Assembly: GCA_043228905.1 (NCBI GenBank)
Contig: JBHGNT010000010.1
Location: 1,984,001 to 2,048,000 of the forward strand
Length of the DNA: 64,000 nucleotides
Reading direction: 5' to 3'
Source of the DNA: Azolla caroliniana
Lineage: Eukaryota > Polypodiophyta
Part shown: positions 43,016-56,200 of the stretch, piece after piece
How the letters are laid out: each line of letters starts with the position of its first letter
Position numbering within the stretch: the first letter of the stretch is position 1
Position numbers and translations under genes: made by a program
The notes under the pieces: model-generated
The model's input: only the letters and a program-made list of their open reading frames with translations
Told to the model about the DNA's origin: nothing
Databases searched by the model: none

Positions 43016-43948
43016 TTATCTGCTTTCCCGGCTTTCCTCTGCTTTTTCCCGCCGGGTTTTTGCTTTGATCAAAACCGGCGGTTTTCTTCGGCCGCCGCCT
43101 GCTTTTTCTCAGCCTCTCTCCTTTTCTTAGCTTTTTTCTTCTTTCTTTCTTCCTTCTCGCCACGCCCCCCGGTTTCCCGCTCCGTGCGTTTTGCGTTTTG
43201 CTTTCCCGGCCCTTCGGTTCCTCTCCCTGCCCGTACGCCCGCGCCGAGCGGGGCCTCTGCCGCTTCTGCTGCCCGCCCGCCGTTCCTCCGTACACCGGCG
43301 CCGAATTTCATGAGTCTGGGCAGACTGGCGTGGCGTCCATTGCAGTGGCTCTAGTTTTTTTGCTTTTTCCTTTTTTGCTTTTGCTTTTGCTTTTTTGACT
43401 CTCAATTAATCCCCCTCTTTTTCCCCTCTTCGCCTTTTTTGCTTTTCCTTGTCGAACTCCCATTCAATTAAATTGCTTTTTATCTCATTTATGTTTGTGT
43501 CGTTTTTTTCCCCCTCTTATTTCTCTTGCTTTGTATATGTATATGTACATATATATATATATATATATAATATATCCATTAAAAGCATCTTTTTTCCAAA
43601 ACCCTTTTTGTTTTGGTTTTTTTTATCTCATTTATCTTTTGGTCAATCTCCAATTTGTGACAATTTTATTTTATTTATTGTTTAACAATCTTTTTATCTC
43701 CAGTTATTAACTTATTTATTCCTTTTTATTACTATTTATCTATTTACTTTATCGTTTATTTTTATCTGTTATTTATTATTATTTGTTTGTTTGTTATTTA
43801 CTATTATTTATTATTATTTATGTACTGTATTTATTTGTTTGTTCTTATTTTGATTTATAGTTTGTTGTTTTCTCTTATATTTTATTATAATATTACTTTT
43901 TATTTATTTTATTTGTTTATTTATTTATTTATTTATTTGTTTGTTTGT

Positions 43949-43995
<47 letters not shown>

Positions 43996-44060
43996 TTTTA
44001 TTACCTTTTATTTATTTTATTCGTTTGATTATTTATTTTTAATTACTTATTTATACACTT
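43016..44060. repeat. Pyrimidine-rich then TTTA-repeat DNA
   Basis: 43016-43450 is C/T-rich, 43545-43570 holds a TA run, and 43899-43999 is an almost pure ATTT tetranucleotide array with a few GTTT units. No gene. Confidence 0.85.
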
Positions 44061-44304
44061 AATTGGTTTTAATTTGTTTGGGTCTTTGTGGAATTTGCCT
44101 TTATCGGAAACATTGTTTTCTTAAGTTGAATTCTGCTTTCTGCTTTCTGCTTTTTGCGCCAAGTTAAACATTGAAATCTTCTCTCTTTTGAATCCTCTCT
44201 CTACTTGTCAATGTCGTTGCTTCTTCGTGCATCCTATGTGAACTCTAAATAAACGTTTGTTTTGTCGCCTCGACCATGCGAAAACAAGGAAGAAAAAAGA
44301 AAAC

Positions 44305-44781
44305 TTACTGATGATTGGGTGTCGAGATGCAATATGAATGGGAGGGATGTTTAAGAGAAAATGGCGAATGATTTTGTTCCATATATATTAAATCGACAAG
44401 GTCAGAAATTATAACCAATGTGTAACTAAACAAGGGTACCATTTTTTTTACAAGAAAACCCACAACCATATCCCTATTGAGATTTAATAGCATGTCATGC
44501 GGCATTAAACATTGTGTTTTCAATTCCAGTCTTGCATTGTTACATACCATAGTTTTACAACACATAAGAGAACTTTTGAGTTAGTTAGGACCACTCTGAA
44601 GTCCCACTTTACTAAATAGTAAAGCACCACTCCATTCATAGTTCCATCTAAGATCTAAATCAATCGCAAACCCTTTGGTATTAGTGGCTTTAATGATGGC
44701 AGTAGTACAGCCATGAGTTACAGTTGTGTAGAATCCAAACTCTTTAACCAATGTTTTTCCACTTGCTAAGTTGACATGCAT
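44305..44781 (-). other. Unrecognised open frames, possible gene remnant
   Basis: 44581-44781 encodes MHVNLASGKTLVKEFGFYTT...DLRWNYEWSGALLF and looks compositionally like protein. 44305-44565 follows in the same direction. No family was recognised and no splice signals were secured. Confidence 0.25.
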
Positions 44782-44999
44782 TCCGGTGTTTGACGAGCTT
44801 TCTTTTCATGGATCAATAATAAGAGAAAATAGTGCAAGTCTTTATAAATATAGATATATATATTATATAATTTGACATTTAAGTTGTGTGATTTCCCATG
44901 ATAATGGTTTCTAACTTGCATTTTAGTAAATGGAGGCCTCTCTTTTTCCCGAACACTGTAGTTGTTTGAAAAATTAGTGTTTTATTTATTGATCTTTTG

Positions 45000-46560
45000 A
45001 TTTTGACTAGTTGTCACCTTCCAGTTTTCGGTGCATCAATATCTTGTGCCATATTGGGCCCATATAACTTCAAGTCATTTGTTTGTATTTTCATGATTGT
45101 GATACATCAATTTTTCATCCCACATTTGACTTCGGGTTATTCTTTTGGGGCCCATATTACTTCAAAGTAATTATTCCAATTTGGCCTTGTATAGGTTCAA
45201 AGTCCTACTCCGTGAACAAAAATGTAAATATAATCTTCTTACCTCTCTCTTTGTATGACCTCAAGTAATTCCCACTAGCAATGGGCGTGGTTCGGTTTCC
45301 TAGCCTTGAAACCAAACCAAACTAAACTAAACCATTTATTTATATTAAAAACCAAACCAAACTATTTAAATTTTATGAAGCCATTTAAACCGGACCGTTA
45401 TATCAAACCGTTTATGAAACATTTAGAACCAAACCAAATCGGTTTATCATAAATCAAAACCAAACCAAATTTATAAACCGATAAACCTTTAAACCTTTAA
45501 ACCAAACCACATAAGCCGAAACCGCTAAACTGCTAAACCGTGAAATTCAAAACCAAACCGAAGCGAAACCGATAAACCGATTAGCCGCTAAACCGTTAAA
45601 CCATGAAATTCAAAACCAAACCAAAACGGATCATAATATTTGAAACTAAACCAAACGGTTTATTCATCTTTGAACCAATAAACCGTTAAGCCATGGCTTA
45701 ACGGTTCGGTTTGGTTTGAGCCAAAACCATGCCCTTTGCTATTTCCCACGTCATTGCATATGTCCTTATGACTTCAAGTCATTACTCCAAGTAGACATTG
45801 CTATTATTTGTCCAATTCTTTCCCCACATGACTTCGAGTTATTTTGATGTTATTCTTGTAGATCCATATAATGTTAACTTATTCCATCATGGAACATGAG
45901 TATTCACTCACTTCTTTGCCAACGAAACTGTCAAGTTAAAGTTCCATAATATTCCACATATTACATGACTTCATTTCCTTCATCCATGGACTCATATGAG
46001 TTCAAGCCCTTAATACATTGACCCACATGACTTCGAGTAATTCCATTAACGATTGCAAGTATTCACACACTACTCCCCAAATAGGTTATGAATTGCTCCC
46101 CAGTAATGTCAAGTCTTTCTTACATTATCCCCGTGAACCCAAATGACGTCAAGTAATTATTATGTGGACTCTTATGAGCTTGAGGTACTCCACCAATCAA
46201 AGTAGGTATATGCCCACTTCTCCCCCAACATGTTATTCCCATGTTATTTCCATGGGCAAGCTAAGCTATATAAATTTGAGCTACTCCATTGACCAACATA
46301 AATATTCACTACTTCTCTCTCCACATAGTTTCTAGTTATTTCATCAATTGTAAAGTACTTCCCAACATGATGTTAAGTTATTCCCATGGACCAATGCAAA
46401 TTCGACTTATTCCAAGAAACATACGTATACATGACTTCAAGTGAGTCCACATTAACTTTACTATACAAGCCCATATGATCTCAAGTCATTATTTTGTGAC
46501 CAATATAACATCAAGTTACTACACATACAACAATATGTATGCTACCACTTCCCTCTCACA
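45000..46560. repeat. Degenerate repeat with a recurring ACTTCAAGT core
   Basis: The core CATGACTTCAAGT(C/A)ATT, in variants, recurs about a dozen times, for example near 45067, 45126, 45160, 45258, 45768, 45830, 46032, 46146, 46437 and 46482, often with CCCAC or TCCAC and a following CCAnTATTC. The spacing is irregular (about 40-120 bp). It looks like an old satellite or minisatellite; the MITE at 45276 is inserted in it. Confidence 0.5.
45276..45741. mobile_element. hAT-type MITE with 8-bp duplication
   Basis: Ends TAGCAATGGGCGTGGTT and, inverted, TAGCAAAGGGCATGGTT. Flanks ATTCCCAC (45268-45275) and TTTCCCAC (45742-45749) form an 8-bp duplication with one mismatch. The interior is made of AACCAAACC and AAACCGATAAACCG units and has no coding capacity. 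TAG..GGGC ends and 8-bp duplications are the hAT signature. Confidence 0.75.
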
Positions 46561-48905
46561 TATTTGTTTGTGACTTTGCATAGTGGGTCACATCTATAAA
46601 CATCGTTCTTATCGGGCCTTGACAACTCATTCTCCCCCTTTTTAGTTAACCCTACACCTTCAGGCATGTCACAACATCATATGCTCTTATGTTTTCTTAT
46701 GTTTCTAATAATGGTATACTGTGCCCACCTTATTAATGCCATTCATGGCTAATGAATGGTATAGAATATGTCCTTTTTTACATACGCCCCAATTTAGGTA
46801 GGTCCCCACAATGTTAATTTGTGTATTTTTGTTTCTTTTTACTCTATTTATTTCTATGGTTATTTCTATCCTACCCATGTTACCCATTCTTACAAAGAAT
46901 GCTATAGAACCTATCAAGTTCTTAGGTTAGTCGCCACCTTGAGACATCAATAATTAAGTGGTTGCTCAACCCCAAACATGGTCGGAACACGTTATACACT
47001 CATTAAGCTCAATGGAAACAATGAGTCTTAACCATATATACTTACCTTTTAGGGGGCTAAAACTATTCAATATCTAGAGACAATAGTACTAAGCAGTTGA
47101 GGTGTAGGGCCCAACTTGATTTCCTGGGCTTAATGGATGTGTATGTGTGTCCAAAGTGATAGATATTTTTCTCATGCTTTGATTACTAGGTAGGCGTATT
47201 TCAAATCCTCAACATGTGACTTTTCATTCTTTCTAAGGAATGACTTTTCTCACACCCTCAACACAATTATTGGTTAAACTCGAAAGAACTTTCCCTTGTT
47301 GAAAGGTATGTATCATCATTGTCCTCTTTCTAATTACCACATAGTGGTCAAGAAGTTTATGCATTTATTCGGCATTCGTCCCTAATGCCTCACCTCTTAT
47401 TAGTTCTTCATCACATGAGATTTAGTCAAATTGTCACCTCGATGAGGCATATAAACTCCTATGCTCTTCTTAATTCTTCACAATTAAATTTCATTAAGCA
47501 AGGTTGACTTTTGACAATTGGGTCCTTTCTCCCACCTTCCAAAAGGCATTTCCATTTAGGCCAATCTCTGTCTCTGTCTCTGTCTCTCGTATTTTGCAAA
47601 TGTATGTTTATATTATAACAAGATAACGACAAAAACTTATGGCAAGATAAAACCTCTAACATCAAGGCAAATCCTTCGAGATAGGGTGCCCCATAGGTCT
47701 TACTTGCAAAAATTGCCAAATCAAGTTTTGCCTTTAAACCTACACACTTCTTGTACACTAGGGAGACCATCAAACCACAACCCATTTTTGAAACTACCAC
47801 ATACCCCAAACCTATGGTAGTGGAAAAACAACCTTATATGAAATGGGGAGGGACCAAGGTAATGCTCTTGGCTCTTTTAATGAAAACCCATTGCAAGGGC
47901 GACATAACATCCCCAATTAATGATGCCCAAAGTCTAGATATAACAATCTGAAATTGCCTTAGCAATTGGGCATGTAAGAAACTTGTGCCTAACATCCTCC
48001 CCATCAATGTGTAGAAAAGAAACATGCCTCATTGGAAATATGTCAATGATCTAAAAGTCTCTACCAAAGGAAATCCACACACCATTGCCAATGAAAAAAT
48101 GACTTTCACACAATGGCAAATGAGAATGCCATCTTGAATCTAATAACGGGCACCACCATTGTAAATGGGACCTTGATTAAGGCAAATTTTATAATCAACA
48201 TTAGCATGGGCAGACTTCATAATCAACCCTATTAAGTTCTATTTGCAATCAACTGATAATGAACATACTGGTGCACAATGCTAGTATTGATTTCTTATCA
48301 TCAAATAACCAATCCTTCCAAGGCTCCTCTACCACCAATTCTTAAATGGGTATGCACTAGTATGTGTATGCAATATAAATCACGTTGAGAAAAGAGGATT
48401 CGGCCTTGTAGATTGTGGAGTGTTAGTCCCAAATAAGCGATCCATGAAAGGTCTTTCTACTACAATACCAATAGAATGATTGTAATGGCAATTTTTGAAT
48501 CTGATTGTAATGACATGCTATGACTGCAAATATATTTGGAACTTTGGTTGGTTCTACGTTATGCATGGAGATGCATTTGAAATAGATTCCCATTAGCTTT
48601 CGTCGATGACTTGGAAAAGTCTTCCAATACAAGCAGTAGAAAGGGCATGAAGGAAAATTTATAAAAGAATACTATCAGATATCAATGTCAAACAATCAAA
48701 CAAATTTAATCTTAAGATCTAGGGATCAAAATATTGTTATAAGTCCCCAAAGATTACATCGAAAAGATGTTGAAAAGTTATCAAAGCCTATACAAGTACA
48801 CCAAGACGATAATTGTACTTATTCAGGGAGAAAGTAACACGAATGATGCATTGTACAAACTCTCTACATCACCACCAAGATCTTTCCCAACACATTGTTT
48901 TGTGT
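46561..48905. other. Mostly featureless; possible LINE remnant on the minus strand
   Basis: A minus-strand stretch at about 47760-48030 reads in part FLHIDGEDVRHKFLTCPIAK, which resembles the zinc-binding tail of plant LINE reverse transcriptases. It is heavily broken. A TCTCTG microsatellite lies at 47565-47587. No other gene. Confidence 0.3.
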
Positions 48906-50059
48906 CTACAGACGTGATGCCGAACGAATCAATTCATACTCGGTTTTCACATGGGCGCGAGTAATCTCCTTCACTGAAGTGCAACCAGACAATGCCATAG
49001 CTAGTTCGAACTCCTCCCGAAGCATACTTAGCACCTTCTTCACACCAGCCTCACCATCAACAGCCAAGGAGAACACCACAGGCCTTCCAATCTATACAAA
49101 AGGAGCATGATGATTAAAACTAGCATTTAAAAAATGTCAAGAACACCAAAATTCCCCGAGCTTTTTGAAAGCCTTTGCTTATAAATAATATTTTGTGAAT
49201 ACCGAACAATTACGGGGTATTTTGCTCAAAGAAAAAGAGTAAATACTCACAAAAACACCAGAAGCTCCCAATGCTAATGCCTTGAGTACATCGGTACCTC
49301 GGCGAACTCCACCATCTAGGAAGACAGGAACTCTTCCTTGGGCCGCACTCACAACCTGAGACATCAACGTCAACTTATTTTATGAGCATACTCATTTTAA
49401 TCACATCATTCAAAGTTAGTCAACATCTGCTAGGGTAAAATGGAAGTAATACAATAACTTGTGGATTTACTAAATAAAAATGATATGGAAAAATTATAAC
49501 TTAGGGTTTACTAGTGCTTCAAAGGGTAGCTAACTCTTTATTCATTCTTCCTATATTTAATCTATAAAATCCCTTCCATAGGAGCATTATTACTCCACGG
49601 CTTGATGATTTGCAATGTGTAGACTAATCCTGATCTATGTGATCCTAGCACCATATGAGGTTTATTAGATAAAATTAAATCCCTCGACAATATCTATAAA
49701 AACATCATAAAGACAACACCTATGTTACTTTATAGAGTATGAAGATGAACCTCCTCTAAGGCATTAATAGTTGCGGGCACATAATCCAATTGTCGAGCAC
49801 CATGATTAGACACGATAATGCCAGCGGCGCCAGCGTGCACAGCCAACCGAGCTAAAAGGCAAGAAAAACATAAGAATTAAAAAATTGACACTTTCTGCGA
49901 AAATGCTCAATTTTTTGTTTTTTTCTAAAGCTACACAATTACCGTCTTCTGCTGTCAAAACACCCTTCACAAGGATTGGAAGCTTGGTGATTGTTTGCAA
50001 CCACTTCACATCCTAATGTGCAATCAAAACAAACAATCACAACTGCCTTAAGTACAAAG

Positions 50060-50099
<40 letters not shown>

Positions 50100-51785
50100 A
50101 AAGGACATATTTTCATGCCCCAAAATGTGGCTCTAAAAAAGATATCAGAAATTTGAACCAACCTTCCAGCTAAGAGATCTATCGATTTGGCCGGCAACAT
50201 AGGAAGCAAGTCCTGAATCAGAGGTCTTTCGAGGATTAAAGTAAGAGAGGATTATAATTTATTAGTATGACCTTGTCGATAATAGTTGGCATGACAATAG
50301 AAATAATAAAACCTTCATAGTCATTCACTTCTTACCTTGTCCATCTTTCCCAAGTCAAGACCTTCAAAGTTCTTCAAGGTCAAGTGTGGCGGCAAAACAA
50401 ACCTAAGAAAAGCACACAAAACAAAAGCAAGAAACGTTGAACTATGTGCAGTGATTGTAAGATATTTGTAATTCTTTGAAAAATCCCTCACATTTTGAAG
50501 CATCGACTGTATGCTATTCATATTCTTCATGAGAAATCCCTAAGAATAACTGACCTATTTTTTATATCGGCTTCTCGTCGACCCAAGCGTGGTGTGTCCA
50601 CTGTAAGAGCAATGGCCTTGAACCCTGCTCTTTCAGCTCTACGAACAAGTTGTGCCACAACATTGCGATCCTTATAAACCTATAAATAAAAAAAAGCGTT
50701 CCATAAGGACACTAGTTGACATCAAAACATATACAAATATCATCGATACCATATTTTGACATGAGCTAAAAATATGATCAAAGGGTATGTATGCTGAAAA
50801 CAAAACACTAAATCCACGTGAACAAAGCATATAATTTGTGCAAATGCATAATGAAACTTAGGGATATTATGAGAAATAATCCACAAGTTAAGGGTCTCAT
50901 GGGTATTTTTCATATCCTCAAGATCTTACATAGAGCTGGAAAAACCGAATTCCTGGAGCTTCCGCGGCAACTTCTTCAACACTGGATGTGGCCCATGAAG
51001 AAAGTGTCTATATATGATTTCAAAAGTGAAAGAAAGTATAATGTCACAATCAAGATAAGAAATGATAAAAGACAGAAATACCAATTACCAGAACAGAGAA
51101 ACATAATGAGATCGAGTATTATATGTATAAAGGTCTATACCATGATTGTTCCGGCAGCAGCCACAGCTCTAGAGGTTGCAAGTTCACCTATAAATCAAGA
51201 AAGTAGACATATGGAAGTTATTCCCTTGCTTTACACAATTGAATGAGACAATTTCTACATATTACCATCTGGATGAGCCATTCTCTGCATCGCAGTAGGT
51301 GCAACCATGATAGGCATGGAAATCTTGAAACCAAGTACTGTTGTTGTCAAATCCACATGACTCACATCAATGAGTATCCGGGGTCGGAACCTATAAAAAT
51401 TTGTTCAAGGTAAAACATATAGTTATAGCATTTACGTTAACAACATAGACTCGATTCATTGTTTTGTCTTGTTTTTAAGCCAATAATCCAAAAGGCATAT
51501 AAATTTGTCACTAGAATGGATTCATATCACATCAAACATACTTTGAAGGGACACTGCACAAAAACTTTTGCATCCATACAATACTATCACAAAACTAGAG
51601 CAAAGCTGTAAAATTTGTGTCAACTTATTAATCCATCCTTACCATATCCTCTCGAAGGCACTGCGGTTATCCTTCAAAGTGTATTGATCCTCAGCACCCG
51701 ATGCATAGTAGTCATAAACCATCTTTGGGAGCTTCTCCTTGGCCAACACATCGTATTCAGACACGTTCACAATTATGGAAGACAT
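48906..51785 (-). CDS. GLO: Glycolate oxidase / (S)-2-hydroxy-acid oxidase, peroxisomal
   Basis: Eleven exons, all GT-AG: 51643-51785, 51266-51390, 51141-51187, 50930-51007, 50555-50679, 50336-50402, 50163-50225, 49943-50012, 49751-49851, 49251-49355, 48906-49091; 369 aa, the length of the spinach enzyme. It oxidises glycolate to glyoxylate with FMN, making H2O2, in photorespiration. Conserved sites by comparison with spinach: Tyr26 ([12 protein letters not shown]), Trp110 (TLSSWATSS), Tyr131 (FFQLY), Lys232 ([11 protein letters not shown]), His256 and Arg259 (VSNHGARQ); phosphate-binding DGGVRRGTD and GRPVVF. The C-terminus SRL is a peroxisomal PTS1 signal. No lesion is seen. Trp110 favours glycolate use, but other short 2-hydroxy acids are possible. 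Confidence 0.97.
50063..50095. repeat. GA microsatellite in a GLO intron
   Basis: A GA run in the intron between exons 7 and 8. Confidence 0.9.
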
Positions 51786-51802
51786 GGTGGATGCTTGAGA
51801 GT

Positions 51803-52468
51803 CTGAAAAAAAGGAGCACAAACAGAATGTAAATGAGATGATGATGATGATGATGGTTATGGATATGGTCATGGTTGTTCGGGACATGGAACATCCATCG
51901 GACATCGACATCATGAACTTGGACTTGATAGACCTGGAACATCATGGACATGGACATGGACATCATAGACATGATGGTCATGGTCATGGTCATAGTCCTT
52001 ACTATGAGGTTACATGGACATGGACATAAACATCATAGACATGATGTTCATGGTCATGATCATAGTCCTTATCATGTGGTTACATGGACATGGTACCATA
52101 TGGGTCATAGTCGTGATGATGATGGCGACACAGATATGCCCGTGGTCATAGTAATTTTCATAATGTTATGATGATGCCTTAGATTACAACAAGAAAAACG
52201 TTCACAAGACAAAACTAATCAGAAAATAAAGATGGAGAAAACGCACATACTAGAACTACAACAAGAGAACAGAGCATAGATAGAAACCTAACAAATCAAT
52301 AACCATGATTATATATATATATATATATACATGCAACTTCATAAAGATACAAAGATTTAGAGAACAAACCTGAATCTTTCAAACACAAATACTTAATGAG
52401 AACTTAAATCATTATGTATGCAATAGCTGAGAAGAGCTTTATCTATCTCTATCTCTCTCTCTTCTTAC
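51803..52468 (-). other. GLO: Leader intron of the glycolate oxidase gene
   Basis: A strong donor AGAAAG|GTAAGAAG (52469/52468) and an acceptor CCTTTTTTTCAG|AC (51803/51802) would place a 666-nt intron in the 5' UTR, 17 nt ahead of the ATG. A TATA-like element lies near 52577-52587. Leader introns are common in plant genes; transcript data would be needed to confirm this one. Confidence 0.6.
51836..52140. repeat. CATGGA/CATGGT minisatellite in the GLO leader intron
   Basis: Hexamers CATGGA, CATGGT and CATCAT form two larger units of about 75-80 bp (ending TAGTCCTTACTATGAGGTTA and TAGTCCTTATCATGTGGTTA). On the plus strand they give a His/Asp/Met-rich frame, most likely a by-product. Confidence 0.85.
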
Positions 52469-52599
52469 CTTTCTGTAGCTAAGCTCTGCACAGATCAAAT
52501 ATGGGAGCGAAAGAGAACAAGAGCAGCTAAACGGAGCTTTAATGAAGCTAGTGGAAAATAATAAATATAATTTTTTTTATATATAAATAAATATGTAAA

Positions 52600-53640
52600 A
52601 TAAGAAAGAATCTAACTGATTATGTATTAAATTCAGCGGAAGACGATTTATAAATGAAAATCAAGCAAATGATTGAGGAAATGTGGCGCTTAATTTGATC
52701 CTTAAAATAAAGAATTAAAGTTTTATAAAAAATAGATTCAAAGAGAAAAAAGGAGTAGAAGTTATGGAATTAAATTGTCTAACAAGAAAATACAAATAAA
52801 AAAAATAAAAGTATTATCTTCACACATTACATTTTTGTGGCTCTAACCTCTCTCACATTTTTTTGGCATTACCTTTGTAGTCCTTGTTTGTAGTAGGAGT
52901 AGTAGTAGTAGAAGCCTATCTATTATTCCCAACCCATGCTTGCTTTATCTTTCGTTCTTTATCCACATTATCGATCCGATCGAGCTCTCTTGCCACTTGG
53001 CCAACTTCGAAACACGTTATGCGTCTCAGAAACACTTGAAAACACTTGATTTCCACTCAAGGACGGGGTGTGTTTTTTATCATGTTTTTATGTAAGAGCC
53101 TTGGGACCTCGTAACAACGTTTCTTCCTCTCGGGAGACTTTCTGATTGTCTAATGGATATCCTAATACATCATTGTCTAGTGGATTTCATTTTTCAAACG
53201 AATTAACACAAGTTGAAGGTAGCAAAGTGTAAATTTTGGATGACCACAGTCATTGCATAAGTTAGGTGCAAAAACACCTCATTCTCCAAGAATCCATTGT
53301 GCATCCCATCCTCTAAATCATTTTCGCATGTATTGCATTTGATCTTGAACATAATATTTTGCTATTGTGTATTTAAAACGTGCACGTGCACGCGCGCGCG
53401 CACACACACACACACACGGAGAGCTCTTGAGATGCATGTGTTGACAGTCTATAGAATGTGAGATCATTACTTCCATACAACGATGCGGTATTGGTTTTAG
53501 GGGGAAGTAACCACATGGTGTAACAAAGATGTGTGAAAGTAAATATATTGAACCCGTGATCTTCATTCTAGAAAAAAATAAAAGAGAGAAACAAACATCT
53601 TGCTTATAACTTACTAAGAGATTGATAGTTTAAATGGATA
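52600..53640. other. No gene seen
   Basis: AT-rich flank of GLO. A mixed GTGCAC/CGCG/CACA tract lies at 53378-53418. Confidence 0.6.
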
Positions 53641-53710
53641 TAGCTCAATTGGTAAGGTTGCCTAATGGAGACTCAGAGGTCATTGGTTCAACCCCTTACG
53701 TTCCACAATG
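53636..53710 (+). repeat. tRNA-like sequence, probable SINE head
   Basis: TATAGCTCAATTGGTAAGG (A-box-like) is followed about 40 nt later by TTGGTTCAACCCC (B-box-like). No full cloverleaf forms. Related GGGTTTGAAxCCCCAT pieces recur at about 54312, 54487, 54583 and 54765, so this region contains several worn tRNA-derived fragments. Confidence 0.45.
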
Positions 53711-56200
53711 GCATCTAGTGAAATAAGAGATATCTATGGAGTAATAAAGAGGTGAGAAATTTGGGTTTTGTCAAACCCAAGACCATGTTTTATCACAATG
53801 TTATTTGACACCCCAACACAATGGGTGTTTGTACAATTCACACAGGTCAACCCAAAAAAGAGATAGAGATCATTTTCCTATTTCTGAGGTATTGGGGGTT
53901 GCGTTATAATTGGGATATGCACAATGCTTTTGTTTATTTGATGGTAGGCATGGCCTCAAAGCATATTGACAAAAATTGAAGGGAGTTATAATGTGGCAAT
54001 TCTCTTTACTTGAGCAAATAGAAATTCTTTCTTTGGTGGAGTATTCATCTTGCTTATTGGCAATTCAACATGTTCCACTACCCATGTAGGTAGTGGGTGA
54101 TCATACTCCATTGTGGCGCCTGTTGTAAGTAGTGCGTTTCACACACATTTATTAATATAATTGTGTGTTTTCACCAAAGGAGAGAGTGAGAGACATTGAT
54201 ATTGTCTAGTAGCTTGCCAGTAGAGGGATCTAATTAGGATAACACAAAACAAGAGAGATCATGTGTTTGTTTGTCCATGGTCTATTTGACGATGCCCATG
54301 AAGACAAGGTATAGGGTTTGAAGCCCCATGAAAGGAGGGTTTAAAACTGGTTATTTATTCAATTCGTTTGACTACTATATGGATGTTTTAAGTTTACATG
54401 CACACGGCCATGTGTGGAGACACACTTCTAAACATCAATGTATTGGTTAGATGCAATACCGAAGAAGACAAGGAATAGGGTTTGAATCCCCATTAAAGAA
54501 GGGATATGGCAGTGTTTAAGTGCATATGGCCATGGGCGGAGACAACCTTCTAAACATCAACATGACATCATTATTTCGAGATAAGGTTTGAATCCACATG
54601 TAAGAATGGAAGAATGGATAAAAATATTGTACATTATGCTATTGCATGGAGATGCCATTTCAAGTGTTAACATAACAAAGAATGCATGCAATACTCATCC
54701 CATAACAATAACATCATGATCAAGTAGATACAAAAAAGTAGTCCACATCAATTATAATCAAGGTTTGAACCTTGAGCAAAAATTAATAAATAATCAAATG
54801 GTCTCAAAGCATCGAGTGTTTAGCCAAGACATGACATTCTATGATGGGTTGTGCAAACACAAAACTAACATAAATATTGGAATTATGCTACCATTTAGTT
54901 ATTTTACAACATACTTTTTTCCCTCAATATGTTGACAACAAAGAGCTTTTCAAAGTAGGCTTCTTCAATACTTTTGACCATGGTCCATTACCCTATTCCA
55001 TAATAAATCTTCTTTCATGAAGGCTCTACACAACCCGTGTTAAATGACAACTCTTACATTATGTTAATTACCACACAGACATTTAAAACAATAGAGACAA
55101 ATATTTGACATGAATAAAAAACTTATTTAGGCATGTCAATGCAATTTAAGATATGCATATTAATCTCATGGCAAAGACATATATATTTTCTTTCCAAACA
55201 TGACATTAATAAAATTATCCTAAACAAACTTATGTATATGTACCCAAATTGAGGAACGTTGAACACCTCAAATCGTTATAATAAAAAACTCGAGATATTC
55301 AAAACAAAGGTTAGTAGAAAAGAGAGCATCCAAAAATAGTCACAATGTCACATTATGTATTGCTTTATTGAAATCTTTATTTCGAAATTCTTTGAGATAT
55401 TTGCAATACACATACGTAAAAAGAGATTGATGATCCAATGCAATATATTCCTTCAATTTACATTATCTTCAAGCTTATATATTGAGTTATCAATATAAGA
55501 GAATACACTTATTCCCTTTGTATGTTGAGCCTCCATGTGCTGAGCTTTTTGGGCCAAGCGCCGGTTCAGTCCAAGTTTGGAAACTCCCAAACGAGTTGGC
55601 TTTTTTTTTTGCCAAAAAACAAACCAGTTACAGCTTAATCGGTTTGGTTTGGTTTGGACAAGGCCAAACTGGTTAAGCCGAAACTTAACTGTTGCCAATT
55701 CCTGGGAGAGGGTATAAACTAAAACTGCAAAAATTGGAATAAAAAATAAAAAGAATAAACCTAAAAGTAAAATATAGTTAAAAAAATAAATAAAAAAAAT
55801 ACTACTTCCATTAGTTAAGAAAAAGTACATAGGATAATATACAACTCATATGTTACAAGCCAATTTGCATGGCTACAAGAAAACAACATGCATAAATGAA
55901 GCAACAAAACCTCAGCACAATATTACTCAACAGAATCCTCTCAACATGAGCCTCACACGACCCACATTCAGCAAAGACATTCTCCAATCTCTTCACAATT
56001 CAACACCCACCTCTATGTTTGGTACCCTTAGAGGAAACAACCACCGAGGTGGCTAATAAATCCAATTTGCATTGCCATCCACCATATGAAGCATTGGAGA
56101 ACCTCTCCATTTTAGAAGGAAGTGGTATCTAGCTTCTTCACTCGTGTTAGAGGGCCCCTGAAGGCTGTCAAACTTTCCTTGTAGTGTAGAAATCAGATTA
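53711..56200. other. AT-rich intergenic DNA, no gene supported
   Basis: It holds the tRNA-derived fragments noted at 53636. The part at 55535-55700 contains GGTTTGGTTTGG units like the MITE interior at 45.3 kb, but no matching ends were found. Confidence 0.5.

Noticed and set aside
43787-44062. 91-codon Leu/Tyr/Phe frame
   Set aside because: It is translation of the ATTT microsatellite.
44581-44781. Actinoporin-like protein
   Set aside because: The motif WNYEWSG.. gave a faint resemblance, but the domain order does not fit and no second motif was found.
51838-52171. His/Asp/Met-rich open frame on the plus strand
   Set aside because: It follows entirely from hexamer repeats in the GLO leader intron and has no gene context.
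53636-53710. A functional tRNA gene
   Set aside because: A- and B-box-like motifs are present but acceptor and anticodon stems do not pair.
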